Of a stretch of DNA of 11,383 nt, positions 5,347 through 11,383 are shown piece after piece. The notes beneath the pieces were generated by a model. That model was given only the letters and a program-made list of their open reading frames with translations. It was not told the DNA's origin and did not search any database. Origin of the DNA: Clostridia bacterium. GTDB taxonomy: Bacteria; UBA6262; WVXT01; JAUXBS01. Location: the NCBI GenBank assembly GCA_030619245.1, contig JAUXBS010000014.1, positions 1 to 11,383 on the forward strand. The letters run 5' to 3'. The stretch's first letter is position 1. Each line of letters starts with the position of its first letter. A program made the translations under genes and the position numbers.

Positions 5347-6774
5347 TTACCTCCTGAATAGGGACTTCAGAATCTCATAATCATCCTTATCAAGTATTTT
5401 TAATAATTTCAAGAATATGAAATAAACAACCATTCCCGCCGGAATTATGATAAACAACGGCATCCCCCTGATGACAAATATGGACAGCCCCATAGCAACG
5501 CCCGCAATCACGGGTTTAATTATTATTTTGTGCAGGGGAATCAATCCCAGTACCCTGCTAATAACCAGGAAACAAAGAACAAACAACAGCAATTCTGTTC
5601 CTACCGCTGTAATACTTGAACCGATATAACTTAACCGGGGAATGAGAATAAGGTTCATTCCCACGTTGAATACCACGCACAAAAAAGTAAATATGGCATT
5701 AAACCGCTGTTTATTAATCGCTATTAACAACTGGGTAAGGACAGAATTCACAAAAATAAGCACGCCTGCCCATACAAGTATCTGCAGAGCCCCGGCAGAA
5801 TTCTTAAAACTACTGCCATAAACAGCGCATATTAACTCATCTGCCAGGATAGTAGTCCCCACCGCAATGGGTATTATTATTGCCATCAGGACTTTTATTG
5901 CTTTTTCACAGGTAAATAGAAGTGATTCCCTTGAATTTTTATAGAGTTTTGAGAACACGGGGAATAACGCGCCTGTAAATCCCATAGAAATAACCATGAG
6001 GACTTCAATGGGCTTAAACGCCGCGCTATACCATCCCACGACGGCGTCACCCTTCATCTTTGAAAGAAATAACGTGGCTGCGCCCCTTAAGTATATCACC
6101 GAAAAGAATATGGATATACCAACCGGCAGGGCTGACCTTATTATTTTCCGGCAAAAATCAAAGTCAAACAGGAACCTGAACTTAACAAATTTTTTGTGGA
6201 GTATTATTAAACATATAATACCTGAAACTACATTTGCGCCAAGATAGGCATTCACAACTCCCTTAAATCCAAACCCTGCAACCAGCGCGATAATACCAAA
6301 AACCATGCAGGCGGCCTTCTGGAATATCTTCACAAACGCCTCGTAACCCATTTGTTCATAAGCCCGGAATATCGCGCAGAATGTTTCAATAAACGTGTTT
6401 ATAATCAATGCAGCCATCAGCAGGTACACCGCGTATTTCGTGTCTTCAGGAAACCACATAAAATTTGACAGCGCGGCTACAAAACCCCAGGTCAACAATG
6501 CAAGCGCTAACTTTATAACAGTAACATTTCCAATGTATTTTCCGGCTTCTTCTATGTTCCTTGAAACTTCGCGTATGGTAAGGACGGACAAACCCAGGTC
6601 CGCAAAGAACAAAAACATGGTGGCAAACATTAAGGCAGTTGAATACCTGCCGTAAACAACAACACCCAGATACCTTGCAATATAAACCACAAGGACAAAG
6701 GTGAACACCCTGCTCAGTATATCACCGGTGACAAGCCATATTGAGTTTTTTGCTATTCTTCTTACGTTGCTGAT
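5347..6774 (-). CDS. Wzx-type polysaccharide flippase (MOP superfamily), putative AUC start
   Basis: An integral membrane protein with about 12-14 hydrophobic segments of the polysaccharide/oligosaccharide transporter family. It is expected to flip undecaprenyl-linked sugars from the cytoplasmic to the outer face. Family features include ARYLGVVVYGRYSTALMF, FADLGLSVLTIREVSR and FRAYEQMGYEAF. A GTG at 6708-6706 begins inside the first helix and has no spaced SD. The frame stays open above it and encodes the expected N-terminus (ISNVRRIAKNSIWLV, then TGDILSRV) back to the stop of the preceding gene, with no ATG, GTG or TTG. AGGGAG (6786-6781) lies six bases before ATC (6774-6772), which I take as the likely start, giving about 475 residues. 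A sequencing error or unusual initiation are alternatives. The final codons AGG AGG TAA form the SD of the next gene. Confidence 0.85.
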   Translation of the reverse strand: MSNVRRIAKNSIWLVTGDILSRVFTFVLVVYIARYLGVVVYGRYSTALMFATMFLFFADLGLSVLTIREVSRNIEEAGKYIGNVTVIKLALALLTWGFVAALSNFMWFPEDTKYAVYLLMAALIINTFIETFCAIFRAYEQMGYEAFVKIFQKAACMVFGIIALVAGFGFKGVVNAYLGANVVSGIICLIILHKKFVKFRFLFDFDFCRKIIRSALPVGISIFFSVIYLRGAATLFLSKMKGDAVVGWYSAAFKPIEVLMVISMGFTGALFPVFSKLYKNSRESLLFTCEKAIKVLMAIIIPIAVGTTILADELICAVYGSSFKNSAGALQILVWAGVLIFVNSVLTQLLIAINKQRFNAIFTFLCVVFNVGMNLILIPRLSYIGSSITAVGTELLLFVLCFLVISRVLGLIPLHKIIIKPVIAGVAMGLSIFVIRGMPLFIIIPAGMVVYFIFLKLLKILDKDDYEILKSLFRR

Positions 6775-6792
6775 TTTTAACTCCCTGTTATT

Positions 6793-7875
6793 TTATTTAA
6801 CTATCTTCTCTACTTTTTCTATAACCTGTTTCAAGCTCCTGGCGTACTCTTCTTCATTACCCTCAATAGAATCTGCGAGCCTGTAATATTCAAGCGCCTG
6901 CTTATACTTCCTGATAAACATATAGTGTGCTGCAATTGCGGTATAAACATACGCCCCGGTCAGTTTGGAAGTCCCAGCTTCAACTGCCGCAAGTTCGTTT
7001 TCCAGCTGGCTAACGAAGCCTTTGGGAAAATCCCCGTAGCAGTACGCGTAATCAACCACATAGAACAGGAACAGGTATATACCCTGTTTCCTGTACTTCT
7101 GAACCCACTTATCGGGGACGTACATCACTGTTTCCTCTTTCTTCTTTGGTTCGGTAAATGCAGGGCCAAGGAATGATATGCCTGCCAGAAAATCATCATA
7201 TTTCTCAAGGTTGAAATTCTTGCTGCTGTAGGGTTCACCATTTATCATGTAATAATACTGCTGGTTCTCAAGGTGCCTGTCAAAATAGAACTGTGATTCC
7301 TTTCTTTTAAGCTTCTTGTAGCAAAAAGCGATTTTGAACAGCAGGTCAACGTTCTTCACCTTTGCCCCTGATTCCCTGGCTTTTATATAATAGCCCACCG
7401 CGGATTTGTAGTCTTTCTTCTGCTTGTAAAACAACTTGTTTGCCCTTTTCATATACAAACCCGCCTTTTTATTATCCTTTCCCGAGGCGGAAACATTGGA
7501 TACTTTGGACATGTTTCCCGCATCATCAAACGCTCTTATTGCATAGTAACGGGTAATATCCTTCTTCGGCTTCCTTATGACAACTTTTTCCATTTTACCG
7601 TTCTTCTTTCTGGCTCTTACTTTCCTGCTCAATTCAGCCATATCCCATTTTCTTTTAAAATCAAAGGATTTATCCCCGGCGCAGCGGATTTCATAATAAC
7701 AAACCCTGCCGGCAGTGCCATCATCCCCCACTGCCGTCCACTCAAGTTCTATTTTTTTTCCGTCAAACGCAGTAAAATCCGCTATATCCCCCGGGGCAAT
7801 TCTGTCCTCCTGGCCGGCAAAACAATTAATTGAAACAACTAAAATTACGAAAACAAGAACAATAAAACGCTTCAT
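6793..7875 (-). CDS. Secreted FN3-domain and TPR protein
   Basis: A 360-residue exported protein of unknown role. Residues 1-20 are a signal peptide with likely cleavage after NCFA; C18 is not in a good lipobox. Residues 27-130 follow a fibronectin type III pattern found in secreted bacterial proteins: LEWTAVGDDGTAG (44-56), YYEIRC (60-65) and YYAIRAFDDAGNMSKVSN (110-127). A Lys/Arg-rich TPR-like helical part follows from about 138 to 200, and another near the C-terminus (ALEYYRLADSIEGNEEEYA). The start at 7875-7873 has AAGGAGGG about seven bases upstream, encoded by the last codons of the GT117 gene, whose stop is one base away. Placement between transferase and flippase suggests an acceptor or accessory of the glycosylation machinery (inference). 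Confidence 0.82.
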   Translation of the reverse strand: MKRFIVLVFVILVVSINCFAGQEDRIAPGDIADFTAFDGKKIELEWTAVGDDGTAGRVCYYEIRCAGDKSFDFKRKWDMAELSRKVRARKKNGKMEKVVIRKPKKDITRYYAIRAFDDAGNMSKVSNVSASGKDNKKAGLYMKRANKLFYKQKKDYKSAVGYYIKARESGAKVKNVDLLFKIAFCYKKLKRKESQFYFDRHLENQQYYYMINGEPYSSKNFNLEKYDDFLAGISFLGPAFTEPKKKEETVMYVPDKWVQKYRKQGIYLFLFYVVDYAYCYGDFPKGFVSQLENELAAVEAGTSKLTGAYVYTAIAAHYMFIRKYKQALEYYRLADSIEGNEEEYARSLKQVIEKVEKIVK

Positions 7876-7876
7876 C

Positions 7877-9970
7877 TCACTTCCCTCCTTTTGATAAGAA
7901 ATTTCTGATCGTATTGTAATTTACAATAGCATCGCTGCATTCAGGGTCTATCTTCATTGCCTTTTCAAACATCTTCAGGGATTCATTTACCAGGCCCTTC
8001 CTGAAATACGCTATCCCCATATTATTGTAACCGGACGCAAAATCCGGCTCATGTTTCACCGCCAGCAGGAACTGTTCAATCGCCCTGTCCCATTCCTTCT
8101 TATTATTATACACCAGGCCCTTCCCGTTATAACCTGAAGCATAGCCGGTATTAATCCTGACGCTTTCATCGTATGCAGCCATCGCCTCCCTGTTCCTGCC
8201 GTTATTGTAATAAATGTTACCCAGGTCCAGAAACACTCCCTCTACATCCCGGCCGGCCCTGCAGGCCTTTCTATATGACAGTATTGCATTATCTGTATCG
8301 TTCTTCTGCTTGTAGTATTCAGCCCTTAAAAAAGGATACCTTAATGAGATTATTCTTGACCTGTAATCTTTATACAGTTTATCATCATACACGCCCCTCA
8401 TATTATAACTGTCCCATACTTCCCGGCGTTCCTGCCAGATTTCACCATCCCTTATTACCCTGAAGAGAATTCCAACCGGTTTTACCGTAAGCCCCCCTGT
8501 ATCTATGTCCTTGGTAAACCAAACCGGCCTGTCAGTGGAATTTGCAAATTCCGTTCTTACCTTCATCCTGCCGGCTTCAGAACCAGTATGCTTGCCATAT
8601 ATGTTCTTAAAAACATTGCCAAACGCTTCGTACACCTCAACATCGGGTCTCCTCTTCTCAACCACCTTCAGGTATGCCATGGGGAATACAAAGTCATCGC
8701 CAAGTATGAACAGGATGGAATCCTTTTCAAGAGTTTTCAGCGTATTCAACGCATGGTCGTATGCAATCCAGTTCCTGCTCCTGTCACTTTCATGGTAATT
8801 ACCGGTCAGCAGTATCAGGGGCAGAAACACCAGCGCATAAGCCAGTTTGTTTTTAATCAATCCTGAGAGAAACAATATTCCGGCGCCGAGCCATACGGAG
8901 AAAACAACCCCGGGCATTATATAAAATCTCGCGGACATGTCAAGAAACATGGGAATCAACGGCATATTTGCATATATAAGGAACCCTATACCGCTTAACA
9001 GGAACGTTATCAGAAGAAAGTAAAACTCCCTGCGGTAATCCTTAAATAATTTAAACATACCCAGTATACCCAGTATAAAACCTATAATGCCGAATTGTTT
9101 TATTAATGAATAAACAAATGTATATACCTGTCTGGCTGCTGTGCCTATTGAAGGCAGGGCGCCAAGCTCTGAATGAAGCTTTAAAGTGCCGTACTGCGAC
9201 CTGGTTATAACCTTTATAAACCTCCGGAAATTATCCGGGTTGCCCCAGTTCATAACAGGAGAATTCGCCGCCCTTACAGGAAGGTACAGGTAAAGCAGGG
9301 CGCCAAGCAAAACGAAGGCAATAAAAAACATTAGAGCATTCAGGGTATTCTTCCCTGCCTCTTTCCTTTCCTGCTTTGATTTTATCCATATATAATAAAG
9401 GAAACCGGGCAGGGCAAGCACTATTGTTATATGATTGGTAAAACTTAAACCCAGCAAAAACCCAATCAGGTATAAATAAGAATTCAGCCTGCCGTCCCAT
9501 TTCAACAGCAGAAGTATAAGCAGCGCAAGGAAACAGGCATTTAAACTGAACACTTCCGCTGTTACTGCTCCCGGCCAGAATTTCCCTGAAAATGCCAGCA
9601 TCAGCGCTCCTGTTATCGCAGCTATTTTCCGGAATATTCCCCCGGCGGGCAGCGTAGAACTTGTTTTTATTTTCCCGGTAAACTGCAGGATAATCAAGTA
9701 AACCAGAACGACCGTCACAGCTGAGAAAACCGCGGACATGAGATTCATCCTGAAGGCAACACTGCCAAAGGGCATCCCTATAAACAACCTGCCCAGGAGG
9801 GTATACAACGGATACCCCGGGGGATGCGCAATGCCCAGGCAGTACGCTGCCGTAATGAGCTCCCCGCTGTCACCGCTATATACCGTGGGACAGAGTGTCT
9901 TTAAATATACTACGATTGACAGCGTAAAAAGAAATACGCTTATTATGATATTACTTCTGTTCTTTGTCAT
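7877..9970 (-). CDS. GT117/DUF2723 (TMEM260-like) membrane glycosyltransferase with C-terminal TPRs
   Basis: A 697-residue GT-C type protein. The N-terminal PF11028 signature is clear: PTVYSGDSGELITAAYCLGI, then AHPPGYPLYTLLGRLF and FRMNLMSAVFSAV. The acidic GDSGEL loop corresponds to the catalytic acidic region expected in GT-C enzymes. About ten membrane helices extend to near residue 395, followed by a soluble part with GDDFVFPMAYL and then about four TPRs (545-680; for example ASGYNNMGIAYFRKG). Family knowledge: the human homologue TMEM260 is a protein O-mannosyltransferase, and bacterial members are thought to use lipid-linked sugars. TPRs may choose the acceptor. The ATG at 9970-9968 follows a GGGGA SD at four bases. 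It is first in the four-gene operon. I see TAGAAT at 9995-10020 but no good -35, so its promoter is uncertain and read-through from the ATPase gene is possible. Confidence 0.9.
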   Translation of the reverse strand: MTKNRSNIIISVFLFTLSIVVYLKTLCPTVYSGDSGELITAAYCLGIAHPPGYPLYTLLGRLFIGMPFGSVAFRMNLMSAVFSAVTVVLVYLIILQFTGKIKTSSTLPAGGIFRKIAAITGALMLAFSGKFWPGAVTAEVFSLNACFLALLILLLLKWDGRLNSYLYLIGFLLGLSFTNHITIVLALPGFLYYIWIKSKQERKEAGKNTLNALMFFIAFVLLGALLYLYLPVRAANSPVMNWGNPDNFRRFIKVITRSQYGTLKLHSELGALPSIGTAARQVYTFVYSLIKQFGIIGFILGILGMFKLFKDYRREFYFLLITFLLSGIGFLIYANMPLIPMFLDMSARFYIMPGVVFSVWLGAGILFLSGLIKNKLAYALVFLPLILLTGNYHESDRSRNWIAYDHALNTLKTLEKDSILFILGDDFVFPMAYLKVVEKRRPDVEVYEAFGNVFKNIYGKHTGSEAGRMKVRTEFANSTDRPVWFTKDIDTGGLTVKPVGILFRVIRDGEIWQERREVWDSYNMRGVYDDKLYKDYRSRIISLRYPFLRAEYYKQKNDTDNAILSYRKACRAGRDVEGVFLDLGNIYYNNGRNREAMAAYDESVRINTGYASGYNGKGLVYNNKKEWDRAIEQFLLAVKHEPDFASGYNNMGIAYFRKGLVNESLKMFEKAMKIDPECSDAIVNYNTIRNFLSKGGK

Positions 9971-10054
9971 TTATCCCCATATTTACAAATCCCTTTTGAC
10001 TGATATTTTATTCTAACATCATTGCATAAAAACTGAATTAACCTATAAAACTGA

Positions 10055-11194
10055 TTATCCGCCAATAATTGCAGGAAGTTTCTTAAAAAAATGGCTTATG
10101 GGAATAATATCAATATCACCTTCCCTGAGTTGACGATTTCCCCCATAAATAAAACAGGCCTTGGCTGAAGGGTAATCCTTTAAAAACGCCTTTAATCCCT
10201 TAAGCATTGTAGAATTAATCCTGCGAGTACGTTTAATCTCAAATATCCTGATACCTTTTTGCCCGTATAGCACGAAATCAACTTCCATATTGCTGGAAGT
10301 CCTCCAATAATATATTTTGTAACCCAGGTTGAAATAATCATTTATCGCGCGCAACTCTTGAAATAATAAGGTCTCTACGGCATGCCCTTCAGCCTCTTCA
10401 GGCATATCAAGTGGGCCCATTGGCCTCAATGTTCTATAGACTCCCGTGTCGAAGAAATAAAACTTTGGATGTACCATAAGGCGTCTTTTAGCTCTCCTGT
10501 TAAAGACCGGAACCCTACAACCTATTAGAAGATCCTCTAATATAGTGAAATAGTTCTCAACTACCTTCCGTTCAATAGAACAGTCTTCCGCTACCCTTGA
10601 AATATTCAGCACAGATGCCTGAGAAAAACTTGCAGCTTCCAGAAACCTTGAAAATGCTCCAAGATTTCTCGTCAATCCTTCTTGTTGTATTTCTTCTTCC
10701 AGGTAAGTCTTAACGTAACTTTCCAGGTATTTTTTTGGATCTTCGTCTGTACAGGCATTAGGAAGCCCCCCATATTTCAAAGAGTGGTTTATATCAAAAT
10801 CATCACCAAGTTCTAAAGCAGTAAGAGGGTAAAATGAATATGTAAGCGCGCGGCCTGCTAAAAGATTAGGCCCTTTTCTTCTTAGTTTACGGGCGCTTGA
10901 GCCGGTAAGAATAAACTTATATCCGTATTTTTCAATCAGGCGGTGTACTTCATTTAAAAGCTCAGGAACTCTCTGGACTTCATCAATTATTATCCAATCA
11001 CTAAAATTCTTCTGTATAAAATTCTCTAACCTCTGTGGATTGGCTAAAAAGTCATTATAAATCTCCGCTTCAAGAAGGTCCAGGTAAATAGCGTTCTTAA
11101 AATTTGATTTGACCCAGGTAGTCTTCCCGGTACCGCGTGGACCGAATAGAAAGAAACTCTTATTTGCCGGGGCTTGTATTAATCTGGAATACAT
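10055..11194 (-). CDS. AAA_14/DUF4143 ATPase
   Basis: A 379-residue P-loop ATPase of the widespread AAA_14 plus DUF4143 family. Walker A is GPRGTGKTT (18-26), Walker B WIIIDE (67-72), and sensor 1 FILTGSS (94-100). The DUF4143 part includes YGGLP (141-145), a winged-helix region and a C-terminal PD-(D/E)xK-like core with EVDFVL (304-309) and FEIKRTRR (318-325). The combination suggests nucleic-acid binding or cleavage, but the physiological role of the family is unclear; it is often patchily distributed and linked to toxin-like or mobile contexts. The ATG at 11194-11192 agrees with the family N-terminus. GGAG lies only two bases upstream, too close for a normal SD, and the promoter predicts a leaderless mRNA. 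It is complete and probably unrelated to the downstream glycosylation operon. Confidence 0.93.
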   Translation of the reverse strand: MYSRLIQAPANKSFFLFGPRGTGKTTWVKSNFKNAIYLDLLEAEIYNDFLANPQRLENFIQKNFSDWIIIDEVQRVPELLNEVHRLIEKYGYKFILTGSSARKLRRKGPNLLAGRALTYSFYPLTALELGDDFDINHSLKYGGLPNACTDEDPKKYLESYVKTYLEEEIQQEGLTRNLGAFSRFLEAASFSQASVLNISRVAEDCSIERKVVENYFTILEDLLIGCRVPVFNRRAKRRLMVHPKFYFFDTGVYRTLRPMGPLDMPEEAEGHAVETLLFQELRAINDYFNLGYKIYYWRTSSNMEVDFVLYGQKGIRIFEIKRTRRINSTMLKGLKAFLKDYPSAKACFIYGGNRQLREGDIDIIPISHFFKKLPAIIGG

Positions 11195-11200
11195 AACTCC

Positions 11201-11228
11201 ATTTTACATAGTATTATGGAATTGTCAA
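11201..11228 (-). promoter_or_regulatory. Promoter of the ATPase gene, predicts leaderless mRNA
   Basis: TTGACA (11228-11223), a 16-base spacer and TAAAAT (11206-11201, five of six) on the minus strand. Six bases, GGAGTT, separate the -10 box from the ATG at 11194, so the expected +1 is the A of the start codon. The geometry is the same as for the Xre/cupin gene. Confidence 0.62.
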
Positions 11229-11329
11229 GTAAATTCTTCTCTCAATTATCAGCCCGGTAACAAAATAAAGTGTTAGAGTTCAGCGCTTATTGGAGATATA
11301 GCTGAAAAAACTAAGAGAGAGATTTAAGG

Positions 11330-11358
11330 TTGTGCTTACCGTGAAAAATGAGTAAAAT
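11330..11358 (+). promoter_or_regulatory. Possible promoter of the right-edge gene
   Basis: TTGTGC (11330-11335, three of six) and TAAAAT (11353-11358, five of six) are 17 bases apart on the plus strand. Transcription would begin near 11365 and give a leader of about 15 bases carrying AAGGAG. The weak -35 makes this tentative. A 6-bp inverted repeat, TTCAGC (11279-11284) and GCTGAA (11301-11306), lies upstream. Confidence 0.35.
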
Positions 11359-11379
11359 AAATCACAAAGGAGCGCAACC

Positions 11380-11383
11380 ATGA
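11380..11383 (+). CDS. Start of a plus-strand gene cut by the right edge
   Basis: An ATG at 11380-11382 stands seven to eight bases after AAAGGAG, the best SD on the plus strand of this region. It is divergent from the ATPase gene. Only the start codon and one base are inside the window, so the product is unknown. An 11-codon frame (11348-11383) ends at TGA overlapping this ATG and could be a coupled leader peptide or chance. Confidence 0.5.

Noticed and set aside
9231..9500. Minus-strand frame of 89 codons inside the GT117 gene
   Set aside because: It is a second frame within a well-conserved membrane protein gene and shows no family features.
210..11337. Inverted 10-mer AAGCACAACC (210-219) and GGTTGTGCTT (11328-11337) at the two ends of the window
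   Set aside because: A single 10-base match in 11 kb is expected by chance and there is no extension, so it is not evidence of a bounded element.

Overview
The window is a gene-dense stretch of bacterial chromosome, about 40% GC by eye. Every well-supported gene lies on the minus strand. The promoters are sigma70-like (TTGACA/TATAAT) and most starts carry purine-rich Shine-Dalgarno (SD) sites. The gene mix is PlsY, RadC, a DUF2723/GT117 glycosyltransferase with TPRs, an FN3 'WTAxGDDG' secreted protein, an AAA/DUF4143 ATPase and an archaeal-type dehydroquinate synthase II relative. It suggests an uncultivated anaerobic bacterium of a candidate phylum (Omnitrophota/Goldbacteria-like), but the sequence alone does not fix the taxon.

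Layout from the left. Positions 1-243 are richer in GC and in inverted repeats and hold no convincing gene. plsY (244-873) makes lysophosphatidic acid and has its own promoter. A Xre/cupin regulator (970-1551) follows, with a promoter that predicts a leaderless mRNA. An AT-rich gap (1552-1828) ends in a short palindrome next to the 3' end of a vanZ-like gene. The set radC, DUF3467 gene, vanZ-like gene (3279 down to 1829) reads as one transcript. Its promoter lies inside a 70-bp imperfect palindrome of the same family as the short one. Next comes a 241-residue protein that matches only the C-terminal part of 3-dehydroquinate synthase II, behind a perfect consensus promoter.

Positions 9970-4216 form a tight four-gene envelope glycosylation operon: GT117 (TMEM260/DUF2723-like) transferase with TPRs, secreted FN3/TPR protein, Wzx-type flippase and GT4 glycosyltransferase. 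Two of the downstream SD sites are written into the last codons of the preceding gene. A working model is that GT4 builds a lipid-linked sugar, the flippase moves it across the membrane, GT117 transfers it, and the FN3 protein is an acceptor or partner. The flippase frame has no ATG, GTG or TTG at the position required by homology; an AUC codon stands behind a good SD there.

Upstream of the operon is an AAA_14/DUF4143 ATPase (11194-10055), again with a promoter predicting a leaderless mRNA. A divergent plus-strand gene begins at 11380 and leaves the window after four bases.

Most worth a second look: the half-length dehydroquinate synthase II, the flippase start, the palindrome family placed just after stop codons (one copy carrying a promoter), the two leaderless promoters, and the putative protein O-glycosylation operon. 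No tRNA, rRNA, CRISPR array or intact transposase was seen.
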